A stretch of DNA of 64,000 nucleotides from Tenrec ecaudatus. Lineage: Eukaryota; Chordata; Mammalia; Afrosoricida; Tenrecidae. The DNA lies in the NCBI RefSeq assembly GCF_050624435.1, contig NC_134542.1:10189497-10253496 (forward strand). The letters are read 5' to 3'. Within the stretch, counting starts at the first letter, position 1. Every line of letters starts with the position of its first letter. Below are positions 9,645 to 20,095 of the stretch, piece after piece. Both the position numbers and the translations under genes were made by a program. The notes beneath the pieces were generated by a model. The model ran no database searches and was not told the DNA's origin. It saw only the letters and a list, made by a program, of their open reading frames with translations.

Positions 9645-11640
9645 CCCCTGATAGGCAGCAAACCAGCACTAGGACTCTAACAGTAATAACAGACGTCCTG
9701 AAGCTTCGGGATGGCATCAAGAATATCATTCACACAGAAAGCAGAACATCCATAAAAAGACATGAAAGAAAGGAAATATCAACGTGGATGTTAAAAGGAG
9801 ACTCTGAAACTTGTTCTTATTCAAAGAGTAGCGCACGGGAGAAATGACGAATTCAAACAGCTAAATAGAAAATTTCAAAGGACAGCTCCAGAAGACAAAG
9901 TAAAATATTATAATGAAATTTTCAAAGGCGTAGAGTTAGAGAAACAAAAATTAAGAAGATGCTAAGTATATCTTAAACTGAAAGAAATTAAGAAAAATTC
10001 AAGCCTCCAATTGCAATGTTGAATGATTCTACATCAAAATATTAAGGATATAGGAAGAGTAAAAAGATGGAAAGAATACAGAGAGTTATTGTACCAAAAA
10101 GAACAAGTCGAGATGAAACCATTCCAAGAGGTAGCATTTGATCAAGAACAAAAAGTACTAAAGGAGCAAGTCCAAGCTGCACTGAAAGCATCAGTCAAAA
10201 GCAAGGCTCCAGGAATTCATGGGAGACCAATTGAAATGTCTCAGCAAGATAATGAAGCAAGGGAAGCACTCACTCTTCTATGCCAAGAAATGTGAAAGAC
10301 AGCTACATGACCAACTGACTGGAAGATATCCATCCGTGTACCCATTCCAAAGAAAGGTGATTCAACAGAATTTATCAATTATAGAACTATGTCATAGATA
10401 CCATAGGCAAGTAAAATTGTGTTGAAGATCATCCAACCAAGGTTACAGCAGTACATTGACAGGGAGCTACAAGAAGTTCAGGCCAGATCCAGAAGGGGAT
10501 GCTGAACAAGAGATATCATTGCTGATGTCTAATGATTCTTGGATGAAAACTGAGGATACCAGAAAGATATTTACTAATGTTTCATTGATTATTCCAGGAC
10601 ATTCAATTGTGTGGATCACAAAGAACTATGGATAGCCTTGAGGAGAATGGGGATTCCAGAACACTTCATTGTTCTCATGTGGAACGTGTACACAGATCAA
10701 GAAGGATTTGTGAAAACAGAACAATGAAATACTGAATGGTTTAACATCAGGAAAGGTGGATTTCAGGAGTGTAGCCTTTCGCCATCTTATGCATCTGCAT
10801 GCTGAGCAACTAATCAGAAAATCTGGATTATCTGAAGAAGAATGATATCAGGATTAGAGGAAGGTTTACTAACAATCTGCTGTATGCAGATGACACAACC
10901 TTGCATGTTGAAAGTGAAGATGACTTGAAGCACTTGCTGATGAAAATAAAGGATTGTAGTCTTCAGTATGGATTACAACTCAAGGTAAATAAGGCCAAAA
11001 TGCTCACAATTGAACCAGTAGGTAACATCATGGTAAACAGAGAAAACATTGAATTGGCCATGGATTTCCTATTCCTTGTATCCACAATTAATGCTCATAG
11101 AAGCAACAGTCAAGAGATTGAGGGGTGTATTACATTAGGTAAATCTGCTCCATATGACCACTTTAGTGTTGAAAAGCAAGGATGTTACTTTAAGGACTCA
11201 GGTAAGCCAACTCAGGACCATTTTCAATTGCTGGAAATGCACGTGACAATTGGACATTGAAGGAGGAAGACTGAAGAACACTCAATGAATTTAAACTGTG
11301 TTGCTGGTGAAAAATATTGAAAGGACCATGGGTTGCCAGAAGAACAAACAAAATTGTCTTAGAAGAAGTACAGCCAGATTGATCCTTAGAGGCAAGGACT
11401 TCATCTCACATATTTTGGACATGTTATTTTGAGAGACTAGTCTCTGGAGAAGGACATCGTGCTTGGTGAAGTGTAAGAGTGGTGAAAAAGAAGGCCCTGG
11501 ACCAGATGGATGGACACCGTGGCTGCAACAAACATTCAAGCACACGAACAATTGTGAGGATGGCGCAGGACCGGGCAGTGTTTCATTCTGTTGTACGCAG
11601 GGTCATTATGAATCCAAATTGACTTGAGGGGACCCAACAA
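9645..11640 (+). mobile_element. RTE LINE, 5'-truncated, about 2 kb
   Basis: Carries the RTE coding order from the linker upstream of the reverse transcriptase to the 3' end. A block around 10023-10295 reads as the connector that precedes the RT. The RT signature region follows, with CFIDYSRTFNCVDH (10580-10621), and then an in-frame YADD catalytic box at 10883-10894 followed by TTLHVESEDDLKHLL. The C-terminal part and the 3' end (ggatggcgcaggaccgggca at 11560-11579) follow. Frameshifts and stops break the ORF, for example around 10430 and 10725. The endonuclease domain is missing, consistent with 5' truncation during target-primed reverse transcription. It is inactive. Confidence 0.92.
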
Positions 11641-11699
11641 AAACAGGCAGCAATGTGTGGCTTGGATCCAAGCTTTTGCCCAGGTCAAAATATTTTATC

Positions 11700-11875
11700 A
11701 TATGAGAAGATGTCCTGGTGGGGTAGTGGTTACGAATTGGGCTGCGATTCACATGGTTGGCCATTTAAAACCACCAGTGGCTCCAAGGGAGAATGACTGG
11801 GCTTTCTACTCCTATAAACAGTAATAATTTCAGAAACTCACAGGGAGCTGCTGTGAATCAGCATGGACTCCATGG
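11700..11875 (+). mobile_element. AfroSINE, near complete
   Basis: Head tcctggtggggtagtggtta, a B-box-like region near aaaccaccagtggctccaag, body tttctactcctataaacagt and tail gctgtgaatcagcatggact. Sense orientation, just after the RTE 3' end. Confidence 0.85.
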
Positions 11876-11879
11876 GAGC

Positions 11880-12535
11880 GTTTTTGCTTAGAACATAAAG
11901 CATGGTTTTACTTCCTCCTTTCCGCCATGTTTCTGAAACTAGTTCCATAACAATCTGTTCTCTGACAACCTCATCATTTCAAAGCATGCTGAAATAACAC
12001 AAAGTGGATGTTCTAAAACATCCAAAGAAATGAAATAGAGTTCACGCATCCCATGCCTTGAATTTATGTTTTACTGATTAACTTTACCCCGAAATGCTCA
12101 AGGCAGAATCCATTCATTTCTATCAAGCAGAAAAGCTCACAACATATTTTAGAATAGTAGGTTAGCATATTTTAAGGCAGAATGGTGGATGTAGGCAGAG
12201 CTTCTATTAAAATGAGAATCTAAAAATGGCATCAAGGTAAAAGCCACAACGTGAAGCCCCAGGTTGTACCCCGTTCATAATGGTTAACTGTGCTTTGAGA
12301 AAGCATCCCTGCCGCGGTCACACCTTCACTGCCTTCTGACCTGGGGGCTCATCTGCTACCACAATCTCAAACAATTTTCCAATGTTATACATAAGGTTTT
12401 CAGTAACTAATCCTTTTGAAGTAGATAGCTGACTCCTTCTTTGCAACCTGTTCTTAGTCTGGAAGCCCTGCTGACGATTTTTCATTTGGGGTGACCCTGG
12501 TGGTGTTTAAAAACCAGTGACATCGTTTCCAGCAT
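11880..12535. other. Unassigned sequence
   Basis: No repeat or gene recognised with confidence. A short stretch near 12490 (gaccctggtggtgttt) could be a lone SINE head. Confidence 0.35.
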
Positions 12536-12539
12536 CAGA

Positions 12540-13540
12540 GTAACACACAAACCACCACGATACAAGAATAAAGGGAATCCCACAACACTCCATTGTGCTC
12601 ATGCAGAATTTGCATATGGATCACGAGGCAGTTGTATGGACAGAACACAAGAATAGCGTTGATTTAAAATCAGGAAAGGTGTGCCTCAGGGTGGTATCCT
12701 ATCTCTGTACTTATTTAATCCATATGCTGAAAAACTAATCAGAGATGCTGAAATATATGAAGAAAAAATTGGCATCAGGATTGGATGCCATATGCCACCC
12801 TGCCATCTGTAGATGGTACAACCTGTTTGCTGACAGTGAGGAGGACTTGAAGCAATTGCTAATGAAGATTGCAGTTTTCAGTATGGATTACAACTCAATG
12901 TAAACGAGACCTACATGCACACAATTGGAACTACAGGCAACATAATGATAAATGGAAGTTGTTAAGGATTTTGCCTTGCTTCGATTCACAATCAATGCTC
13001 ATGGAAGCAGAAGTCAAAAGATCACAAGACATGTTGCATTGCATAAATATGCTGCACAGACATCTTTAAAATTTTGAAAACCATGAGGTTACTTTGAGGG
13101 CTAAGGTGCCTCTAACTCAAGCCATCGTATTTAAATTGAGTCAAATGAATGAAAGTTGGACATTGAATAAGGAAGAATGAAGTCAAATCGATGTGTTTGG
13201 TTTATGATGCTGACAAGGAATATTGAAAGTACCAGGGACTGAGAAGGAACCTATAAATCTGTCAGGGAAGTAGTCAGAATGCTTCCTAAAGTCAAGAATG
13301 GTGAGAGTTTACCTCCTGCACTTTGGAAATGTCAGGAGAAACCTTTCTCTGAAAAAAAGATATCATGTTTGGTAGAGGGGCGGAAAAAAAGATGAAGGGT
13401 CTCAACAAGATGGATCGACATCATGGCTGCAGCAATGGGCTCGAACACAGGCACAATTGTGAGGCTAGCACAATGCCATTGTGTGTGTAGGATAGCTATG
13501 ATGCAGATGTAACTCAATGGTATCTAACATCACCAGGAAC
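12540..13540 (+). mobile_element. RTE LINE, 3' kilobase
   Basis: Starts in the RT region (gggaatcccacaacactcca, then gtgcctcagggtggtatcct) and runs through the C-terminal part (gtggattacaactcaatgta-like text at 12884) to the 3' end (gcacaatgccattgtgtgtg). The position of the YADD box is destroyed (ctgtagatggtacaacc). Several stops and deletions. Confidence 0.88.
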
Positions 13541-13609
13541 CTATCTCCATGTGTGATTTAAGCTGGTAGGATGATGATTGGCCTCTGGAGTAAGACATGA
13601 GAATTATAA

Positions 13610-13743
13610 GCATAGAGTTTCTATGTGCCCCCAATGGTTAAGTGTTTAGCTGACAATCAAAAGGTCTGTACCATAAGCAGCTCAGAGGAAGAAAGAAGTG
13701 GCGGTCTGCTTCTATGAAGGCTTACAACCTCGGAAAGTCTTTC
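13610..13743 (+). mobile_element. AfroSINE 5' part
   Basis: Sense head and middle: ccaatggttaagtgtttagc, aaaaggtctgtaccataagc and ggcggtctgcttctatgaag. The tail is replaced by a SINE in the opposite direction that begins at about 13745. Confidence 0.75.
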
Positions 13744-13744
13744 A

Positions 13745-13945
13745 ACAACTCCAACTCACCACTGTCCAGTCACTTCCTACTCATCGCAACCCTATAGGAT
13801 AGAGGAGCACTTCCCCCGTGGTTCTGAAACTCTAACTGTTTAAGGGTCTAGAGAGCCTCATCTTTCCTCCTCAGAGAGGGTGGTGGCTTCCAACTGAGGA
13901 CTTCGTGGTTTGCAGTCCGACATGTTGTACCGATTCTGCTGCCCT
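13745..13945 (-). mobile_element. AfroSINE, antisense
   Basis: The reversed tail caactcaccactgtccagtc and ctcatcgcaaccctatagga is followed by the reversed body gagcctcatctttcctcctc and the reversed B-box region gacttcgtggtttgcagtcc. It abuts a sense copy, making an inverted SINE pair. Confidence 0.85.
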
Positions 13946-14004
13946 ATCGGTTCACTCTTCGTCAAAAGCAAATGGATGACAATGGATTTTCATGGTGGGT
14001 AGGG

Positions 14005-14205
14005 AGGAGTCTTGGTGTCACAACGGCTACATGCTCCGGGTCTCACGGAAAGATTGTTGGTTCCAACCTACCAGTGGCTCCACAGGAGGAAAGGGATAGC
14101 AATCATCTCCCCTAAATACTATAGCCAAGAAAACACTCAGGGGTGGAAATAAGTCCTGTAGGGTAGCTATACATTGGAATCAACCGAAGGACCAAATGCT
14201 CCTAT
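14005..14205 (+). mobile_element. AfroSINE, near complete
   Basis: Head gtcttggtgtcacaacggct, B-box-like gttggttccaacctaccag, body ctcccctaaatactatagcc and tail gtagggtagctatacattgg, in sense orientation. Confidence 0.85.
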
Positions 14206-14341
14206 GACAAACAGGAAGAAGGATGGAGGCTTTGGTTTTAACTCAGCTCTAAATCGGTGGCTCCCTTTGGAGGACTTGTGGTCACTTGACCATGATGTCT
14301 CCCTTACCTTGTTCGTTGTTTCCTGTCGTCTTAAGTTCACC

Positions 14342-14608
14342 TTGTTATCAGATGGTGTTAAGTCAGTTCCAACTCATAGCTGCTGCACGTAACATGGAAC
14401 AAACTGTGCCCAGTCCTTTGTTACCCAACCTTACAATGGTTCTGAGGGTTGAGCCAATTGTGGTAGCTACTGTGTTAATCCATCTCAGCAAGGTCTTCGT
14501 GCTTTTCTCTGCTCAGCTACTTTACCAAGCACGATGGCCTTTTCCAGAGGTTTGTCACTCCTGATCTTGTGCAGGTCTCAGCATGGTCTTAACAAAATAC
14601 TGTTCGAA
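14342..14608 (-). mobile_element. RTE LINE 3' end, antisense
   Basis: Reversed 3' landmarks: gatggtgttaagtcagttcc, gcccagtcctttgttaccc, gttgagccaattgtggtagc and ctactttaccaagcacgatg. The reading frame is not intact. Confidence 0.85.
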
Positions 14609-15390
14609 CACCCAGCCCCTCCCTCTGCTCCCCACAGCCTCAGAACATTTGGTCAATAGCTTGACTTTGTCCACACCTTCAAAACACTATCTGAGTAACT
14701 ATTGAACTGTGTTTTGTTTTTCTTTCTCATATCCACAACTCATGGAAAAAGTAAATTAATGTCTCCAACTTCAACAACAGGATATTTGCCCTGATTTGTT
14801 TTATTATCTTGACGCTGTTGACTGCCACACATATCAAAGGCCTTAATTACAGAGATGAAAGGCTTGATTCACAGATTATAAAGGAGAAAAGTCATTAGAG
14901 TTTCATAAGCAACCTCCTGTTTCCTGAGCGATGATACAGTTTGATTGAGAAGTTTGACTTTGCAATTGTGATGTCCTTTTAGGCATGATTGTAACTGTAC
15001 AAGCTTTGTCCTCTCCGACAATAATCTGCTTGTCATATAAGAGATAAATTAGCTCATTTATTCAGCGACTAACAGACCCTTTGTGCTTTGTCTTGATTGG
15101 CCAGATGATTGAGAACTCCACAAAATGTGCAGCTAATTGTTTCTACTTCATCAGGCAAATGCTTAAGAAGTCAGTATTCCTTTATAGGGCAGATGGGTCC
15201 TATTGAAGAAGCCTTAAGGGTATGTTTAGTACCATCCCTTTGGTATAAGAAGGGAAAGCTTACATGCTAAAACAGAATATGTTTTAGGTTAGAGACGCAT
15301 TTCTATAATAAACGATGGAAAGGAAGGGCACATTGGATTCAAGCTATCAGTTTTCCAGCTTTTTGGATAGTCTTACTTTACTTGTAGAAT
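14609..15390. other. Repeat-free stretch, candidate conserved noncoding element
   Basis: No mobile element is recognised, and there is no open frame of note. The section 14740-15200 is rich in TAAT/ATTA and CAAT words, including attagctcat at 15048, tgattggcca at 15094 and cagctaattg at 15130. That composition is common in developmental enhancers, but only a cross-species alignment could show conservation. Confidence 0.3.
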
Positions 15391-15394
15391 TTGG

Positions 15395-15650
15395 GCAAAA
15401 AAGGGCAAGATATGACAAAACAACGATGTATAAATTACCAAGGGCATATGAGGGAGGGGGGAATGGGAAGGGAGGGGAAAAAAAAAAGAGGACCTGATAC
15501 AAGGGGCTTAAGTGGAGAGCAAATGCCTTGAGAATGATTGGGGCAGGGAATGTATGGATGTGCTTATACAATTGATGTATGTATATGTATGGATTGTGGT
15601 AAGAGTTGTATGAGTCCCTAATAAAATGCAAAAGAAGAAAAGAGAAAAAA
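15395..15650 (+). mobile_element. 2-kb retroposon family, 3' end
   Basis: The sense 3' end of the family: agggcaagatatgacaaaac, ataaattaccaagggcatat, cttaagtggagagcaaatgc, gattgtggtaagagttgtat and aataaaatgc, then an A/G-rich tail. The element is strongly 5'-truncated. Confidence 0.9.
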
Positions 15651-15770
15651 ATGATTAGGACAAAGACTGTACAGATGTGCTTTATACAATTGATGTATGT
15701 ATATGTATGAACTGTGAAAAGAATTGTATGAGCCCCAATAAATTGTTAAAAAAAAACAGAAAAAAATAAA
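15651..15770 (+). mobile_element. Second stacked 3' tail of the 2-kb retroposon
   Basis: Begins again at atgattaggacaaagactgt and repeats the last part of the family (gtgctttatacaattgatgt, gaattgtatgagccccaata), ending in an A-run. It lies directly behind the tail of the previous copy, so a second copy inserted in its A-rich end or a tail duplication occurred. Confidence 0.85.
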
Positions 15771-15834
15771 TAAAGATATTTGGCTATAAAAAAAATTGTT
15801 GGATCCCACAAGTTTGTTAAGGAGACTGGTGAGA

Positions 15835-15954
15835 AAACTATCTGGTGGCAAAGCAACTTGACTGCTAACTCAGAGCTGGGCTGTTGGAATCCAGCAGCTT
15901 CCCTGTGAGAGAACAATGTGGCTGTCTGCTCCTTTCAAGACTACCCACCCACCC
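15835..15954 (+). mobile_element. AfroSINE 5' part
   Basis: Sense head tctggtggcaaagcaacttg, ggctgttggaatccagcagc and aatgtggctgtctgctcctt. A short CCCA repeat follows at 15943-15962, where an antisense copy starts. Confidence 0.75.
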
Positions 15955-16125
15955 ACCCACTGCCAACTCGCTCACTGCCGACGCACCGTGATACTGTAGA
16001 ACGGAGTAGCACTGCTCCTGTGCCTGCCTGAGACTCTTTACAGGATTTGAAAAGCTCAGTTTTTCTCCCAGGGTGCAGTTGGTGGTTTCAAACAGCTAAC
16101 CTTTTGGATCACAGGCAGAGTGGGA
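15955..16125 (-). mobile_element. AfroSINE, antisense
   Basis: Reversed tail actgccgacgcaccgtgata and ctgtagaacggagtagcact, reversed body agctcagtttttctcccagg, and reversed B-box region ttggtggtttcaaacagcta. With the preceding sense copy it forms an inverted pair. Confidence 0.8.
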
Positions 16126-16225
16126 CTGCTCCATGGGGTTTTCAGGATTGTAGATCTTTATGGGAGCCGCTAACCGAATCTTTCTCTTAAAGCTGGTTGG
16201 TGGGTTTGGAACCTCTATCTTGATG
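16126..16225 (-). mobile_element. AfroSINE fragment, antisense
   Basis: A second reversed body: actgctccatggggttttca, tagatctttatgggagccgc and ggttggtgggtttggaacct. Only the middle part is present. Confidence 0.7.
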
Positions 16226-16282
16226 TTAATGGCCAGTGCAACACCACGGTTCCCTGTAAAGATTAAAAACTCACTGCCTGAT

Positions 16283-16340
16283 CTACGTATGGATTGTGAT
16301 AAGAGCTGTAAGCGCTCCCAATAAAATGATTGAAAACAAA
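16283..16340 (+). mobile_element. Short 3' tail of the 2-kb retroposon
   Basis: Only the last 55 bases remain: tacgtatggattgtgataag, agctgtaagcgctcccaata and aaatgattgaaaac. This is an extreme 5' truncation, or an exapted tail. Confidence 0.85.
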
Positions 16341-16399
16341 AACTCACTGCCCTAGAGCTGATTCTGACGTCTAGTGACACTGTTCTGCCTCCATGGGTT
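16341..16399 (-). mobile_element. AfroSINE tail fragment, antisense
   Basis: Reads aactcactgccctagagctg then gacgtctagtgacactgttc, the reversed SINE tail, directly before an LTR. Confidence 0.6.
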
Positions 16400-16405
16400 C
16401 CTGAG

Positions 16406-16933
16406 TGTGGCAGCTGCATCATCTTCTGTCAACTTGTGAAGGGGTGGAGTCTAGCATGTCACAGCCAATGAGGCCTCTGTGTGGGCATATTCTCCTCCTG
16501 AGGATTCTGGGAACTCTAGTATTCCTCCATGGAGGCAGGGTGGGTGGTGGGTGGTGGTGGGAGAGACCCTCTGGGCTACATATTCCTATTGACAAGCCAC
16601 ATGGAGACACACCAATGGAGCCTGAGCCCTGGACCTGGAGGAGCCATGTGGAGACTCATGCCAATGCTGAGATCCTCTACTTCCTCTGGATCTATAAGAC
16701 TTTCACCCACTGGCCTGTGATCATCCTTCATTTGGCACCATTGCATGGCTGCATGCGTCTAAAGAGGAATTCGTGGACTAGTATTGGACATATGGGCTAA
16801 TATTGGACTTGTGGTCTTGATCTGGATGGGGCTGGGATGTTTTCTCAATATCCAATTGCTCTTTTATATAAGGCTCTTTCTTATACACATATGAGTCTCC
16901 CTTGATTTATTTTTCTAGTCATCCCAGAATAAC
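16406..16933 (+). mobile_element. Solo LTR, MaLR-type family A
   Basis: Starts TGTGGCAGC and shows the family landmarks gaaggggtggagtctagc, gcctctgtgtgggcatattc, cattgcatggctgcatgcgt, a TATA-like tcttttatataaggctcttt at 16859, and an end close to ttttctagtcatcccagaat. The same family forms the two LTRs of the provirus at 52397-54955. The orientation is sense. No clear 5-bp duplication is left. Confidence 0.85.
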
Positions 16934-16934
16934 T

Positions 16935-17064
16935 CACTGAAACTGTAAATTTGTATGAGTAGAAAGCTCCGTGTTTCTCCTGAGGAGCAGGTAGTGATTG
17001 TAAAATGCTGACTTTGCAATTAAACCACCCTGACAGAGCCCACTCTGCCTCCAGGGCTCCTCCA
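16935..17064 (-). mobile_element. AfroSINE, antisense
   Basis: Reversed tail remnant aactcactgaaactgtaaat, reversed body agaaagctccgtgtttctcc, and a reversed head around tctgcctccagggctcctcc. Confidence 0.75.
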
Positions 17065-17165
17065 TTAAGATTGCAGGTGAGGAAACCCTCTGGGGCAGTT
17101 CTTGTGCGTCCTGTAAGGTAGCTTTGTCAGAAGCACCTGGATGGCAATGGGTATTGTGTTGGCAT
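17065..17165 (+). mobile_element. AfroSINE 3' half, sense
   Basis: Contains aaaccctctggggcagttct, gtcctgtaaggtagctttgt and a tail ggatggcaatgggtattgtg. Confidence 0.75.
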
Positions 17166-17405
17166 ATTTGTGATCATGCTTCTTTAAGGAATCTGCATAT
17201 GATTGATTTCCTTGAAAATAAAATTAAATGAAAAAATATAGATAATGAATTGGAAGTAATGAGCAGGAGGTATGGTCTGTCCACACAGAAATTTCCCCTT
17301 CCAACAGAGAATCATTTCATAGACACATTGAATATTGTCATGTCACTTCATTAAAATGGTATGTCCTTTTCCTGAATCTCACTTTTATCATTTATAAATT
17401 ATTTT
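17166..17405. other. Unassigned AT-rich sequence
   Basis: No recognised repeat or gene. It is the spacer between the SINE and the inverted LTR end. Confidence 0.4.
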
Positions 17406-17455
17406 CTCCACCCCTTCACAAGTTGACAGGAGATGTTGCAGCTGCCACACTCAGG
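17406..17455 (-). repeat. 50-bp inverted copy of the LTR start at 16400-16449
   Basis: The reverse complement of this segment matches 16400-16449 at 48 of 50 positions, including six bases outside the LTR start. The rest of the LTR is absent here. Other copies of the family in the window differ at the gctgc positions these two share, so this is a local duplicate and not an independent insertion. Confidence 0.85.
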
Positions 17456-17609
17456 CTTTCTGGATACATAGAATCTGTGGAGACCCCCAGATCTATTTCC
17501 TAGAGCACCCTGAACCGCTTGGACCCCAACTATCCCACAAAGTCATCTTTATGTTAAACAATAACTTAGCTCATCTTACAAAGCAACTTCACCTGAACAT
17601 TGCTCCCTT

Positions 17610-18140
17610 TTAAATTATCTATAAACATACAACTTTCCTCTACTTCTTAATTATTTCACCCTCCCCCCCAGTATCATGTTCCAAATTCTACTTTACAAAT
17701 CCGGCTAGACCAGAGGATGTGCACTGGTATGGATGTAATTGGAAACACAGGGGATGCAGGACAGATGATTCCTTCTGGACCAGGGGTGAGAGTGGCAATA
17801 CTGGGAAGGTGGGGCAGAAAGGGGGAACAGATCACAAGGATCTACATATCACCTCCTCCTTGGGGGACGGAAACGGAGGAATGGGTGAGGGGAGACGTTG
17901 GACGGTGTAAGATAAGACAAAATAATTTTAATTTCTAAATTATCAAGGGTTCAGGAGGAAAGGGAGAGAGGCAAGGGAGGGAAAAAAATGAGGAGCTGCT
18001 ACCAAGGGCTCAAGTAGAAAGAAAATGTTTTGAAAATGATGAGAGCAACAAATGTGCAAATGTGCTTGACACACAATGGATGTGTGCATGGATTGTGATG
18101 AGTTGTATGAGCTCCCAATAAAATGCTTTTTTTTTTTTAA
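17610..18140 (+). mobile_element. 2-kb retroposon family, 3' 530 bp
   Basis: Contains atacaactttcctctacttc, accagaggatgtgcactggt, ggatgcaggacagatgattc, ctcaagtagaaagaaaatgt, gtgcatggattgtgatgagt and cccaataaaatg, then a T-run. Sense orientation. The 73-residue frame at 17717 lies in it and is not a gene. Confidence 0.9.
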
Positions 18141-18164
18141 AGAGAGAGATTAAATGGACAGCCA

Positions 18165-18365
18165 ACCCCAAATCGAACTTGCTTCCAGTGAGAGCACTCT
18201 GACTCAGAGCACCCTGACTCTAAAGGACAGGAAAGAACTGCTCTTTAGGGTTTCTGACGCTGTAAATCTTTATGGGAGTACACAGCCTCATCTTCCTCCA
18301 ACAGAGTAGCTGGTAGGATTGAACCATGGATTTTGTGGTTCACAGCACAACCTTTAACACATATG
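18165..18365 (-). mobile_element. AfroSINE, antisense
   Basis: Shows gggtttctgacgctgtaaat, tttatgggagtacacagcct and gaaccatggattttgtggtt, the reversed body and B-box region. Confidence 0.8.
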
Positions 18366-18645
18366 AGAATGTTAAGGGGCAGAAAGTCTAAGTTAATTGT
18401 GGTGAAACAAATGGGCAGAGGATGGGAGAATGGGCAATTAACTGTACAGGTACAACTAGTTGAATGGGTGGACATTTTGGGCATTTTTTTACGCCAAAAA
18501 TAAGGATTGGAAAAAAAGTCACTTCCTGAGTCTGAACAGCATCAAATTCTAAGGTAATTATAGCTGTGGCCCAGGAAAGTTTAGAATCTGTAATAGTCAG
18601 AGTTTCATGGTTTTAACACATCACTTCCCAACATACTTCCACCCC
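18366..18645. other. Unassigned sequence
   Basis: No recognised repeat or coding frame before the CA microsatellite. Confidence 0.4.
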
Positions 18646-18646
18646 C

Positions 18647-18649
<3 letters not shown>

Positions 18650-18698
<49 letters not shown>
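18650..18698. repeat. (AC)n microsatellite
   Basis: About 24 uninterrupted AC units, which is long enough to be length-polymorphic. Confidence 0.98.
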
Positions 18699-18700
<2 letters not shown>

Positions 18701-19139
18701 TCCTGAGTTTGCAGAACGGTAGCGGAACACAGTCCCTCCTATTTAGGTCAATCCTTCTCACCATGGTAATTAGCTTTCAGTATCCTGACAGACTCAAGTA
18801 TATTTTGAGATTCCACTTCTGTGTAACTGTATGAGTTATATATAGATTTTCCCTACAATTTATCTTTCTATTTTCACATCCTCATTACCAATTAAAAAAT
18901 AGTTTTATTGGAATAAAATGCCACTTGGCATAGCAGTCCCAAAGATGAACATTTCAATGTTTTCTAAGATGACCCTTAAAAAAAGCAATAAGCATTTTGT
19001 GTCAAATACAAAGGAATTAGAATTTTAATTACAGAAAATGCAGAAAGCAGTATTATATATTAAACTTTTTAAAAAGTTAGATTTAAAATAAACTAACCTA
19101 TGAAAACCCCTTTACGACCAGCCAATTCCTCCTCATATC
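18699..19139. other. Unassigned AT-rich sequence
   Basis: No recognised gene or repeat. Confidence 0.35.
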
Positions 19140-19262
19140 CAACCATCTAGAGCGCAAAGCAGAATTGTCCTAAAGGGTTTCTGTCATCTTTGCGGGAGAC
19201 TGGGACACCTTCCTCTGGGGGAGTGGCTGGTGGGGTCAAGCTAATGACGTTGCCCTTCATTT
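19140..19262 (-). mobile_element. AfroSINE body, antisense
   Basis: Contains gcagaattgtcctaaagggt, ttctgtcatctttgcgggag and gtggctggtggggtcaagct, the reversed SINE body. Confidence 0.75.
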
Positions 19263-19302
19263 CCGTGTCACCAGGACTCCTTTAATATAGCAACTGCTGC
19301 TG

Positions 19303-19450
19303 TTCTTAGATGCCATTAAGCCTGTTCTGCTTCCTAGCAGCCCTTTGTACAACAGAACGAAGCACTGCTCTGTCCTGCACAATTTGCACAATGATTTTTA
19401 TGTTTGAGCCTATTGCTGTTACCACTGCTTCAACCCATCTTTGTTGTTGT
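19303..19450 (-). mobile_element. RTE LINE 3' end, antisense, left part
   Basis: Reversed RTE 3' landmarks: agatgccattaagcctgttc, cagaacgaagcactgctctg and gtttgagcctattgctgtta. The sequence continues at 19928 after an inserted retroposon. Confidence 0.8.
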
Positions 19451-19539
19451 TTATATTTGTTGATTTGTAAGAGACATATTCAACTTTCAACATTCTTAGA
19501 AATGTTCTAAGATTGTGGTGATGATTGTACAATGCTTCT

Positions 19540-19925
19540 TTTTAAAATTAATTTTATTTTATTGGGGGCTTTTACAGCTCTTATCACAATCCATCCATAT
19601 ATCCACTGTGTCAAACACGTCTGTACATATGTTGTCATCATCTTTTTCAAAACATTTTCTTTCAACTTGAGCCCTTGGTATCAGCTTCTTATTTTTAATT
19701 TTCCTCCCTCTCCCCCATGTCCCCTTGATAATTTATAAATTATTATTTTGTTCCCCCATGTCTTACACTGACCACTGTCTTTTGTCATCCACTTCTCTGC
19801 TGTCTGATGACCTGGGAGTGGGGGGGGGGCATACATTCCCCCTTTCTCCCCTGACCCCCTTCTCTTATCCTCCTAGTATCGCTGCTCCACTTATTTTTCC
19901 TGGAGGGTTTATCTCTTTTGTGTTT
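19540..19925 (-). mobile_element. 2-kb retroposon 3' end inserted in RTE, antisense
   Basis: The reversed 3' end begins after a short T-rich stretch with ttattttattgggggctttt and cagctcttatcacaatccat, then gaacttgagccc-like text, aatttataaattattatttt and a long G-run. Both flanks are antisense RTE sequence that joins up when this block is removed. Confidence 0.85.
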
Positions 19926-19927
19926 CT

Positions 19928-20095
19928 TGTGTCAACTCAACTTGTGGAGGCCCTCCTTTCTTACTAATTTGCTTTATCAAGCATGAAGTCCTTGTCTAGG
20001 GACCAATCTCTCCTGACACCGTGTCCAAAGCACACGAAACAAGTATTGCCATTACTGTCTCTAATCAGCACTCTGGCTGTACTTCTTCCAAGATA
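19928..20095 (-). mobile_element. RTE LINE 3' end, antisense, right part
   Basis: Continues the RTE copy: ctttatcaagcatgaagtcc, aatctctcctgacaccgtgt and ctggctgtacttcttccaag. Confidence 0.8.

Noticed and set aside
10901..11260. A 119-codon frame as a host gene
   Set aside because: It is the C-terminal part of the reverse transcriptase of a broken RTE copy, directly after YADD.
15600..15625. Polyadenylation signal of a gene
   Set aside because: AATAAA here and at 18118, 28940 and 16319 is the conserved 3' end of the retroposon family.
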